Positions 21,977 to 32,869 of a stretch of DNA of 64,000 bases are shown here, in pieces (positions within the stretch are counted from its first letter, which is position 1; every line of letters begins with the position of its first letter). This DNA is from Leptodontidium sp. MPI-SDFR-AT-0119 (lineage: Eukaryota; Ascomycota; Leotiomycetes; Helotiales; Leptodontidiaceae), in the NCBI GenBank assembly GCA_020726505.1, contig JAHLEZ010000034.1, positions 496,001-560,000 on the forward strand, in the 5' to 3' direction. Below the pieces are notes generated by a model. The model was not told where the DNA came from. It worked only from the letters and a program-made list of their open reading frames with translations, and did no database searches. A program made the translations under genes and the position numbers.

Positions 21977-24900
21977 TCTCACCCAAGGCGTTGCCTTAGC
22001 GATTACAGTTGCTAAGCAACCATTGATTTATTTGCAACGCACGACGTTCGGGCGTTTATAAAAGGGGGGAAATTCAACCTGTATTCTTAATTCTTTATAT
22101 AGTTCTTAATGGTTCAACCTAAGTCTAGGTTCTTAGTATTTTCACTTGATTTAGCCTCTTATATTAATTACCTAAGTATTAAAGACGACAGGAACATCCT
22201 ACTCTCCCGGATAGAAATCCTCCCGTAGTAGATTTACCGGAAGTAGTTATAACAATTAGCATTCTGTTATTAACATTACGTATGTCTTTCGTCACAATTC
22301 TTACGATTTGTTCCCAAAGCTAGTATATAAAGAGAGAGCTAATAAAGCTTAATAAAGAAGTATTTGCACGTTGTGCGCACCCCTCAGAGGCTAGCTAAAG
22401 CTCTGGGGGACCAAAAGGAGTGTAACTACGCTTTAAGCCTGAAGATAAGGGGGATTAAGCTTCGGGATGCCTAGCCAAAAGGACTATGCTTCTTAGCATA
22501 ATTTGAAGCTCTTAAAGGTACGAGGGGTAGAGCGTGTAGGCTCAACTAGGGGGTGCTAAAGGGATCCAAAGGAGAGCGACTGCCTTTGCAAATTAAGGTT
22601 TAGTAGTGGGGCGCAGGAATCCACTACTTTAGGAGGCATGAATCCCTAGGAGAGAAAGAGAAAGTAATCCTACTCTCTTTAAGTGTGTGCATTCGTCGGA
22701 AAGAGGCTTAGTCAAGGAGAGCTCGCGAAGTCGAGGGGAGCTCGCAGAGGGAGGCTGAGCCGATAGAGGCTTAATTGGCAGAGCTCGCGGAAGGCAGTCG
22801 ACGAAGAGGCTTGACAAGGTGTATTAAAGCTCAATTTGAGGAGTCTTTGATTTGTAGGGGCGAACGATTACACACCGCCCCTTAAGAAAAGGCACCTCTT
22901 TAAAGGCTTACTTAGTTGAATCAACAACTTGCGCGAAGCGCGTCGGGGCTTATAACTGTGGTATAGAAGTGGAGCATAAAGTAGGTGCTCTCAAAGTGGT
23001 GATCAAGTCGTTTAAATTCTGAAAAGGAGACTCGTAGGAAATAACTAATTATATATAAGAATAGGGGATAATGAGTCAGCTAAGCCATGGTACCGCATGC
23101 CCGTGCTTACACAACACATTTATAAAAAAAAAATAACTTAAACCTTTTATTACTTATTACTAAAATAATTAATTTAAATATTTTCTTATTATAAACTACG
23201 CTTAAATATCTTTTTCTTATAATTCTTTAAGAGGATTTTCTCCTTTTAAGGCAGTTTATAAATATGCCCCACGTACGAATTCAAATTAAAAAATTAACTT
23301 ACTAAACTTAATTACCCTACTAATAAGTTAAATACTTAAATAAGCTATTAATTATACTTAACGCTATAAGAGAATATAAGATATAATTTAATTAAACCTT
23401 ATTATAGCCTAAGCTAAGATAGCCTAGTCTTATAACGCCTCTTGTCGCGATATTAACTTTAATAAAGATAGCTTAGTTTAGCTTAATATACAGCATTTTA
23501 AAATATTACGTTTATCTAAGAAATTAAATATATTAACTAATAAACTATTCAAAGCAATTAAGAAGGCAAGAAATTAATATTACTTAAAACTACCAATAAT
23601 TGTAAAAGTCTATAACGTTTTTTAAATTAGTAAATTGCCTAAAAATCTTAATAATTCCTTACTAACTTAAGTATAAGATACCCCTTCACTAATTAATATT
23701 ATAAGTAATAATAAATAAGAGTTAAAAGAAGTATTGGATTATTATAAGGTTCGTAATATTTTCTTTTATTATATTACTTAAGTTAATTAAGATATTAATT
23801 TAAATTAATACAATGCTTTTAACTTTAAGTATACTTCGTATAAAATTAGAGATTTTTATTTTAGTTACCTCAAGTAAGTAGGTCTTCTTATGCAGCTACC
23901 TAAACAAATTAAGGCTTAAGAAAATAGTATTAATAATTATACTATTTTAGTAATAATAAGAAAATAAACTAACGCTCGAGAACAAGCTTTTTTTTAAGAG
24001 GAATGAGTAATATAACAATTAGGAGTACTTAAAGCCTCATTTTAATATACTAACTTAATTACGTATTACTAAAATTAAATAAGCTTATAAAGCTTTACGC
24101 TTTATACTTTCCTTTTTTCTTAATTATAAATTCTAAGAAACTCTTGTTATCTTCATATACTTACTATCAATATACAAGGTCGTAGTTACACGTGATCGCC
24201 GTTTTTCTAAAGCAAGCGTTATAAGTATGCTCGTAAGAAGCGCCAAACATGTGTGACAATCTCCTCGCATGTTGTAGTGCCAAGGAGACTCAAGTGTTTG
24301 GGCTAGGTTTAACTAGGACCCCTTTCGGTGGCGTTTCGGGGGTGATTCGCATATATATAAGGAGGGCCTCCCTCAAACTCCTTAAATTCTGTATCTTCTT
24401 TATTTCCTCTGTACAAGACTTATAATATTACTCTTGCCATACTCTTGCTCCTATACTCGACTGCTCGAGGTATTGCGTCGTTACAACGTGGACTCCCAGA
24501 ATTTGTATTATCGAGTCATTTAAAACCGTACAAAATCTTCGATCGACTATTATTACAAATTAGTGTTATATATTTTAAGTACGACTTCTCAAAATAGAAA
24601 AGGGTTAAATAAGCGCTTAATAAATCGGTATGTACTTATATAAAATAAAGTTGAATTTGCGAAGTTCGATAAGTAAAGCCCCGCTTATCGTTTAAAGAGG
24701 CTCTTTCAAATGGGGATTTAAAACTAGCCCTAAAAATTATCTTTACTATACTTTTTCTAATTTTAGCCGGCGGCAATCGTAGCCGAGGAGCCTGAACAGG
24801 CCCCTATCCACTTACTTCCTCTTACTTATCCTAGCTTACCTATAGCTTAGCTACAGTAGTAATAGCTTAAGTCTAAAGACGGAAATGGAAATTGCTTATG

Positions 24901-25700
24901 TTAAGATTCCAATATCAAACTACATGTTTCAGGAGATAGCTCATCATCAGAAAAAGGAGCTGCCCGTTTTCGATTTCACTATTCCTAAGCACGGCAAGTT
25001 AAGTTTCCATGACGACCTCTCAGGAGAAGGATAAGGAGTCAAGAATTCACTTCAAGGAATGTACTCGTATAATAGTAATAGTTGCCCTATCGGGTTAGCC
25101 GCCGGGCGTTGATAAATTTTGTGTGTGTGTGTATAACTAGGCTCTCCCTCCTTGAATAATTATGGCCTTTTTGGCTGACTCTACTGTTCCCTACCTCCGT
25201 TCAACACACTAGATCTTTGACTCAGGGTTGCGAAACGGTTGCCGTTAGCTACTTTTTCGCCATGCTTCATCTTTTCCCGTTCTAGGGCCTTGTTAATATT
25301 CGTTCGCGACGCGACTAACGCGTCGGGCCCGGATCCTCTACCACCTTTTCCATCCTCCCTCCCTCTCCTAGACTGCTGACTCGAATTCTAAATTAATTGA
25401 TGAATTGAGGGACTGTTCTCCTCTCGTCCTAAGAGGGACAAGGTCGATCCGGCTCTGAATAAGGTACGTACGTCGTGGCTGGTAGCTTCGTCCGAAGAGG
25501 TTACCAGTCATCGCAAAGTGACCAAGTTGACCAAGTAAAGTATGCCTGTCACGTGTTGTGACGCACTTCGGCCGAAGCCCGACCACTCCAACATGGTTAC
25601 GGATTAATTAGTGGTTGGTTGGAGAGCCGAGTATGACATAAGCAATCAAGCAATTGATGCAAGCCGGCTGCCACATCATCCATCCCAACTCACTCTAGAG
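21977..25700. other. AT-rich, RIP-like TE debris with LTR-like pieces
   Basis: From 23100 to 24170 the sequence is extremely TA-rich with stops in every frame, typical of RIP. 22000-23050 and 24250-24490 are less degraded and contain promoter-like TATA stretches (TTTATAAAAGG near 22060; ATATATATAAGG near 24350) suggestive of LTR pieces. I could not assign coding domains. 25100-25700 is of normal composition and forms the 5' flank of the next HET gene. Confidence 0.55.
24252..24485 (+). mobile_element. Candidate solo LTR
   Basis: Starts TGTGACAATC and ends GTCGTTACA, with a TATA-like ATATATATAAGG and a pyrimidine-rich leader inside. Flanks are ACATG on the left and ACGTG on the right, a possible 5-bp target duplication with one transition. 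Moderate support only; it could instead be the 5' LTR of a destroyed element. Confidence 0.4.
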
Positions 25701-25810
25701 TATTCTTCAATTAATCTGCCAGCCAGCGTAGACGCCATTCTTTGATTGCTCGACTGGCGCACATATTGCCCATATCTATTCCGGCTAGGCTCTCCCGCAG
25801 TCCTCTCCCC

Positions 25811-28038
25811 ATGCGACTTTTGCGGCTTGAAGATAGTGGCGAATTGAGCCTTGTTGAATTTGTGGGCAAGAATATTCCGCGCTATGCTATTCTTTCGCAT
25901 ACTTGGGGAGCGGATCTCGAAGAGGTTACCTTTAAAGACTTGATAAACAGTACAGGCAGTACCAAAGCAGGCTACAGGAAGGTTCGTTTCTGCACAACGC
26001 AAGCTGCTTATGACGGTCTACAATTCTCCTGGGTGGATACTTGCTGCATCGATAAATCGAGTAGCGCGGAACTTTCAGAGGCGATCAATTGCATGTTTCG
26101 CTGGTACCATGATGCGGCTAAATGCTACGTGTATCTACCAGATGTTTCGATCAGTGGCCCCATCGAGAATGATCTATTCCCTCAGTTGGCATGGAAATCT
26201 GCCTTTCAGCTCAGCAGATGGTTTACTCGAGGTTGGACGCTCCAAGAGCTTCTTGCTCCTATATCCACCGAATTCTTTTCCCTGGAGGGCGAGCGACTTG
26301 GTAACAAAGATTTGATGGTGCAAGAAATTCACGAGATAACGGGAATCAGTGTTCAAGCTCTTCAGGGATGCCCGCTATCTGAGTTTAGCATTGATGAGCG
26401 AATGTTATGGGCTGAAAGACGCGAGACAACACGTGAAGAAGACGCGGCATACTCTCTGCTAGGCATTTTCGACGTCCATATGCCGCTTATATACGGGGAG
26501 GGACGGAAAAGGGCATTTATGCGACTACGGAGAGAGATTAAAGAGTCTTTAATGGATGAATCGCAATCGGACCATAACAGCCTAGAGTATCAGCGATCGC
26601 AGAAGACAAGAGAAGACAAAGATTCGGGTCTCACCTCCACTAAAAGACCTAAGGCTGAGAAGCCCCAAGGCTTTAGCGATCTGGAAACTAGTGCAGCCAT
26701 CGCAGGTGCTGCAACGCTTGGATTTGCGGCAGATCAAAAATTGAGTCAAGAACAGCGAGAGCAACAACCTGGCAGTGCGCAAAGCATAAGATCAACTTCA
26801 GGCGTGAACAGCAACCGCTTAGGCACGCCACCGCTCCCCCCTAGCTATCGTAAAGCTACATATCCAAGGTCTCTCACACAACAGACCAAGCCTGACCTCA
26901 CTAAAGAAGCTGAGCTTACTGTTATCACCGCTTCATCAGTCAACACAGCAAATGCAACTATAAATAAGGGCCTAGTCCGGGCAAAAGACACGGCAAGTAT
27001 CCTTGTAAGCTAAATTGATCGCAAATGACGAAACCGACGCTAATAAGTGAATTAGGATGGCCTTGGTGAAGGCCGTATGGGCTCACCACGACCTCCGGCT
27101 CAACCTTACAGCATGCGCCAACGACAGGATATGCAGGTTCTCGAGCTCGAAAACAGAGTCAGACAGTTAGCAGCCGAAAATCGCATGCTTGTAGAGTTCA
27201 AAGCTCACGCTGAACAAAATCTACAAAAAGTGGTGCTTGAGAAGGATCAAGAGGTTGCTCAATTACGGGCAGAGTTAAATATGGCGAAGGAAAAGATTCG
27301 GGGCACCAGCGAGGACACGGCCAGGTATTCTAGCGGCGGCGGCGGCGGTGGTGGAGGTTGGGTTGCACCCGAGGAGGAAGATGAAACTCTACAGTTTCTT
27401 GGCGAGCAAGAGGTATGCACTCTTTTACCTTCATATTTCTCACAAGTTTGGAAGTGTTATTTACTAAAAACGTCACTCTACACAGCTTTCGCTCAAATTG
27501 CAGGAATGTCTCGAAGGTCTATACGTGCCCGAAAAGCACTGGACCAGTGTTCACCGCACCAAAGCTGGACTACCAGAGTTTGAAACAACGGATGGTAAAT
27601 ATGGCGCTGCATTCACTATTCCAGACCCCACCCACATATTTGCGAAGATCCTAGCTCAGCAATACGGTCTAAATCCGAATAATATCTGGCATCGACCTCC
27701 CAAGATATGGCACCTGGAGGTGAAAGCCTCGTATGGAGCACTACCTGACGATTTTTCTCTTACCTGGGAGCAATTCGAAAGAGTGAGTGACCCTAAAAAC
27801 TATAGTTTTAGGTTGTGTTGACTAACTACGGACGATGTTATAGACTCGAAAGTTATCCTATCTGCGTCGGGGTTCCGGACTGCCTATGCCAGCCGAGGCC
27901 TCAGTCATTGCAAGAGTCTATAATATTGGCCAAAACTCGAAAGTCGCCTTTTTGGTTGAACCTTGGAAATTGTATTCGGAGGATAGGATAGAGTTTCGAT
28001 ATCAGGGAAATGTAAAGTGTCGTTTGGAAATCACGTGA
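25811..28038 (+). CDS. HET domain - coiled coil - DUF3883/NOV-C-like fusion protein, C-terminus altered by a solo LTR
   Basis: Four exons inferred: 25811-27004, 27056-27412, 27504-27782, 27844-28038 (674 residues; the frame is consistent through every junction). Start is ATG 25811 (MRLLRLEDSGEL). Residues about 20-240 form a HET domain: YAILSHTWG, SWVDTCCIDK, RGWTLQELLAP, EEDAAYSLLGIFDVHMPLIY. A low-complexity linker follows, then a coiled coil with heptad-like LELENRVRQLAAENRML and an eight-glycine run. The last two exons match the C-terminal domain of NO VEIN/DUF3883 proteins: FLGEQE, then WHLEVKASYG followed by WEQFERTRKL and VIARVYNI. DUF3883 has been linked to PD-(D/E)XK nuclease-like folds; the Asp usual before the FT step appears as Ala (GAAFT), so activity is doubtful. 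The terminal residues after 28017 come from an inserted LTR. A coupling of a death-inducing sensor to a nuclease-like domain is my inference. Confidence 0.78.
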
Positions 28039-28169
28039 TATTAGGCTAGATTGCACTCGGGCACCCTTTTCATGTATTTAAGGCTCTTTTGACTCTTAAG
28101 TAACCCTTTTCTCTTTAATCAAGTCTTGATCTTCAAAACCACTAAAATGTTGCTTTTTAGCAACTGACA
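28018..28169 (+). mobile_element. Solo LTR with perfect 5-bp target duplication inside the HET-DUF3883 gene
   Basis: A 152-bp insertion bounded by TGTC...GACA with TAAAG on both sides (28013-28017 and 28170-28174). It contains a TATA-like ATGTATTTAAGG and a CT-rich leader. Setting it aside, the DUF3883-like reading frame continues directly from GGAAATGTAAAG into AGTCAAGAACAAG and stops at TAG 28235-28237. The insertion therefore replaced about 20 native C-terminal residues by six LTR-encoded ones. The LTR is little mutated compared with the RIP'd islands. Confidence 0.85.
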
Positions 28170-28331
28170 TAAAGAGTCAAGAACAAGATCGAATTCGCAT
28201 CTTTTCGCAACCCGGCGTAATCCTCGCTAAACGCTAGGTTATGTAAAAGCTCTAAACCAAACCCTCTGGGTGGCATCTCAAAAGCACAGCATGATATGAC
28301 AACCAGGGCGCCTCTAAGGACGCACTTACAA

Positions 28332-29100
28332 ATGTTCAGCGACAATTACAGGGGGTGTCAGGGTGAATTAATAGGGTATCGGAGTGAGTTGCAGGAGGTG
28401 AACGAAAGGCTAGAAAACGAGGCGGAGAAGTTGGGCAGGAAACAGCTCGAGTTGGATGGAACTTGAACCAAGCTTAAGACTTGTGAGAGCACACTGCAAG
28501 AAGAGAAACAGGAGTTGGGATTAAAGAAACCGAACCTCGATAATTTATACGTATATTATCTACCTAAAGATCTATAGTAACTCGTCAATAGAGCCGCCAA
28601 ATTCAATGCTTTTTTTGGGAGGAGCTATGAGCTAGTTAGGAAATTCTTTCTCACTGAATTAGCAAAGAGTGAGAACTTGACTGAAGTAAACGCCTTTAAG
28701 TATTCGAACTTCCCCACAATATTAATCAACCTCCAAGAGAAAATTTTAACGGAGTTATACTAGCTAGGCCTTATCAAAATTATTCCAAAAAAATACCCTC
28801 CTCTATCCAATTCCATCCCGTCCCAACACCTCCGTATGAGGGAATGGTGCTGGTACGGTTATATCATTAGGTCGACGTGGATTATAATAAAGAAAAGGTT
28901 TTAGTAGTGGATGAGGGCTTTTTAGTTATGAAGTTAATACTTGGAATAATTATTAAAGGACTAGTGGGTAGATATCGCAAGTAGTTGATGAGAAAAGGGA
29001 GCTTCGGTTGGTGGGGAATAAAGGTCAAGGCTTGGATTTTTTTCGACTAATATAGTGAGGATTGTATAATTAACGAGTGGACGGTGGAGATACCTTATTA
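28332..29100 (+). pseudogene. Decayed coiled-coil protein gene
   Basis: Begins with an ATG at 28332 and a Glu/Leu-rich stretch (ELQEVNERLENEAEKLGRK) that would form a coiled coil. A TGA follows in frame, then more coding-like sequence (FNAFFGRSYELVRKFFLTEL; LINLQEKILTEL). After 28790 coherent coding continues in another frame (YEGMVLVRLYH; VLVVDEGFLVMKLIL). Several stops and at least one frameshift show it is dead. I do not recognise the family. It lies 160 bp beyond the LTR-interrupted HET fusion gene in the same direction, so it may once have belonged to that locus. Confidence 0.5.
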
Positions 29101-31676
29101 GTGGCTAGTTGGCGTAGCAAAAGTAGCTAGAATTGTCCTATAATTTAGCCATTTTTGCTGTATCAATTAGCCACTCAGTGGTGCCGTGGGGATATGAACG
29201 GTGTCCTGTGTATCTTATTGAGTAGGAGCGGGTGCGTGGAAGTAGCGGAGCGTTTATGTTCATGGGGACGTTTTATGCAGGAGATCAAATAGAGGTTTAG
29301 TGAAGATTGAATATAGCAGCCGACCAAATGAAACCCCTTGCCTATCACAGCTCTCCCAGATCATCGCCCTGAATAATTAAGACCGTAGGGAGTGCGGATG
29401 GAATGTGATTTTGGTCAGAAACTGTCCAATTCCAAACCCCATGTTTCGATACGCGATTAGTGATCCTGAACTGATTTGAATATGAACCTAATGAACGGAA
29501 TGTTCGTTTGGCTTCGCAAGGCTCTTGATGAGTGTAAGCAACCTTTGGAGAAAGTCTCTCGTCTTCGGATGATGCTCAACCGCGTGCTTCGTTCTGCATG
29601 GGAAATTGCGACAGCTAAGGCTGGGAGAGTTGCCGTTAACATCGCTTTCATCATCACCATAGGAATTGATAACTCTTTGAAGGGGGGAGTTATACCTTCC
29701 TAATTAGGAATCAAAGAGGCTACGTTATAAACCGTGAGTCTAGATCCCTCGTCCTAGTTACCCCCTATCTCAGCTAAGTCTCGAGTCTTCCCCTAAAACG
29801 ATGTATGCGAGGATTTCCTATCAATCTTAACTGCTGCGCTATTATCGTCGGCCTCACCGAAGTTTACTACTCCTCCCATTAGTCTCTCGAGACTCCTCCC
29901 AGCTCCTTCAGCGCGAGTCCTTCGCGTCCCCTTTACTAGCGGTCCTATCATAGTCAGACGTCTACAGAATTAGCCAATAGCAGATTTGCCGTATAAAGCG
30001 CAAAGCACGAAGCTAATGTAGTCTGCATACAGCTGTATCTCCGGGACGTAGCGTATATCGTGGCAAAGTGTTTGAATTCTCGCCTTAATTCCAGCTCAGC
30101 CCATCGCGAGAACGTGCGTTAAAATTGGGAAAGCGAGGTAGATGTAAGATACCTTCCAGCAAGCGGGGATCAAGAGCAAATGTGTGCTATATCCTGGTGA
30201 GAGGATTCGAGGGGGACCGGTTAGGTAACTCGCGATAAAGGAAGGGAAAAGTGGTTCAGGACCGCAGGAGTTGCGCTGCTCAAGCTAAACAGCTTAGATC
30301 AGGTTCAGCAGAGAAGGCCAGATCCATAACGCGATCGAAACAGGTCTACGAGAGAGGGAGAATGGGAACGCGACAGAGAGGGCCAACTGGGCTCGACATA
30401 GAAGGCCAGCTCGTCCTTCGCGCTTGGCGGGAAAAGGGAGGCAATGCTAGTGCTTGCGGGGGTGTTAGAAAAATGGCACAGGTAAAGTGTGCTATAATAG
30501 AGGAGGATAGAGAGTGTGCGTAAAGGGAGGACGGGGAGCGATCTACTTATACGTTAGGGTTGTGGTGCATAGCAAGGCAAAGCGGCCAGCTAGCGCGCTT
30601 TCCTAGATCTAGCGTGAGCCTGCCTTAAGGGAGCTGAAGCTGTGACGGTGTGGTTGAGAAGAATCAATTGGAGAGCTAATTGATGGTAATAAAGGCATTT
30701 ATAACGTTAAATTACTTTGTTTCTAAGGTATAAGTGGAAAATTAGTAAAAAAGAATAAGTTATTTAGAACTATTAGTATTATATTTCTAAGTAATATAAA
30801 TTATTAAATAAGGGATAGAGAAGAAAATAAATTAAATAGAATTTTCTATATATATCTAATAATATCTGTCTTAGACAAACAAGTAAGAATACTTCCCTTT
30901 TATATCGCCAAAGTCTTAGCTGAGAGTGTATCCGGTAACGTGACTCCGCTAAACAAAATATTGGTCTTACTATAATATATTTACCTGTAAAGCCTTAAGG
31001 AATAGATTAATACGATCTAGTGAGATAATAAAATAATATAGATATAGTGTAATAGTAGTAAGTAGTAGAGAGGACGCTTAGGTATAATATTAAACCTTTA
31101 AGCTAATGTAAGATTATGCTAACTAGTAAGGTATTAGTAGCATTGCTTAATGTACGTTAGTGGAGTCTACACTCTACTCCTCATGTATTTGATGCTCTAG
31201 CTATTTAGAAAGCCCAAGACCAATTAGCGCTACTACTGTTTTTGCGAGAATTTCGGGAATGGCCAAAACTGGACAATTTTAACCAGAATCAATACAGAAA
31301 TAAGTTTGGGTAAGAACTAGATTTGCAAGAGTTGTTCAAGGGTTGTTCTGTAACGCCAGGATAGGGTTCAAGGTCTTACTGCCATTACAGTCCTGGACAT
31401 AAGAGTGATCTTAGTTCAATAAACACTTTTAAAACGGTTGGAAACTATGTAAACTACGAATTTCATAACATAAGATAAGCTTTTGTAGTTTACCACCATG
31501 TTGTATCCGGAAGCCCATAACCCATTCCTTTACCTTCAATTGGCACAGCTATTTACAAATACTGCCAAAAGTTGGCTTGGGTTAAGTATATGTTATTCGG
31601 ACCACACCGAGGATAGCAAATCCCTCCACACCCTCCACACCAAGCTACCGCCTTCCCTCGCCATCAAACCAACCGC
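29101..31676. other. Intergenic stretch without recognised genes
   Basis: 29100-30650 has near-normal composition and a few short open frames (for instance 29476-29703 and 30251-30523 plus) without recognisable motifs. 30650-31150 is AT-rich and degraded. I see no TE domain. It may be eroded gene or repeat sequence. Confidence 0.4.
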
Positions 31677-32869
31677 TTAGGCAGTTCTAGTAGTCGTCGT
31701 AGCAGTAGCAGTCCCAGTCTGAGCATTTGTAACTGTCACGGTGGCAGCCAAGCTCGCGGCCTGCCCAACATTGAAGTTATTCGACGTATTGATTCCAAAC
31801 GCCACCCAAGCGAAGATGCCCTGAGAAACAGAGCTGCCAAGGAACGAGTAATGAACCACTGGGTCGCTGGTTGCTGCCTCCTGACGGAAAATGCTATCCG
31901 CGGAATTGGTGGTGAGAGATTGGGTGTTTGTGCTGTATGGCGAGACGGCCTCGACTTGTGAGATGAGACTTTGATCGAAGAACAGCTGACCAACGTGTGC
32001 GTTCGTTCCACCCTCATACTTGCCCTTCGAAGTAACAGCACCGTTCAAGTGTGCTAGAACGTGGATGTGTGTTGTACGACCAGTGTAGTGACCTGGGAAA
32101 TTGGTGATGAATTGGGCAACACCTGATGAATCGACATGCTGGAGACCTCGGTGGAAGGTATTGTATGCGTTTGAAGGATCCCGAGTTCCAGCTCCGTTAC
32201 CGTTTGTCACGATACCTCCATACACACCGGTGGAGTTGGTGTGCCAGATCTCAATCATGGCGTTGGTTACGGGGTTGCAAGTTGACATGTCAATGACAAG
32301 CGTGTCCAGAACAACTTCCACTCCCTTTTGACCGTCGCGAATGTCAGGTCGAACAAACTCTCCTCCCACATCTGATATTGACTGTCAATTCCAATTCCTC
32401 TGCAAAGAGGGATCAATATCTTTGACTTACAGTATGGGCCTTGTGTGACCTCGGGAGAGAGAACGCAAGTGTTCATGCCAGCGAATAGCACAGACGCTGC
32501 AGTAGAAGGACTGTAAGTAGTACCCGATAGATGAGAAGTGGCCAAGACAGTAGCGGCATCTCTTGCTTTGAGCTGTGGGGAGTCTAGAAGAAAGTTAATA
32601 CCTAATTTTGTCTCGCACAACCTTGTGAATCACCTACCAGGATCAATTCCACGCTCCTCACGAGCCTTGCGAAATGCCGCCTCACGACGAGCTGCGGCCT
32701 CGGCAGTGATCCCTCTGGCTTCCAGCTTTTCAGCGCAGTGGTCAAGGTTACGAGGAAGTCCAGCTAGAGCTGCCTCACGCTTCTGCATCTCCGCGTGGAT
32801 ATCATGGCCAGGATGGGCAATGGCATAACTGGCAAGGGCAGCTCCAGCGAAAAAAGTAGAGAAGTGCAT
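31677..32869 (-). CDS. Secreted intradiol ring-cleavage dioxygenase-like protein
   Basis: Three exons inferred: 32869-32638, 32583-32431 and 32371-31677, giving 359 residues in consistent frame (introns 54 and 59 bp). The start MHFSTFFAGAALASYAIAHPG is a signal peptide. The middle has GPYYVGGEFVRPDI across the second intron, matching the Tyr-containing iron-site block of intradiol dioxygenases (GPYY-x-GE). Further on are MIEIWHTNSTGVYGG and GHYTGRTTHIHV, the conserved Tyr/His ligand region. The C-terminus ends in a Thr-rich tail (ATATTTTRTA). Intradiol dioxygenases cleave catechol-type rings between the hydroxyls using Fe(III). Extracellular fungal members are thought to act on aromatic plant compounds. 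The gene is intact and of ordinary composition. The substrate cannot be read from the sequence. Confidence 0.9.

Noticed and set aside
22871..22885. ACACACCGCCCC resembling the conserved 3' end of small-subunit rRNA
   Set aside because: Only about 12 bases match and the surroundings lack any other rRNA feature. It is inside LTR-like debris.
30251..30523. 90-residue basic frame
   Set aside because: No motif, no plausible promoter or intron partner, and the neighbourhood is eroded sequence.
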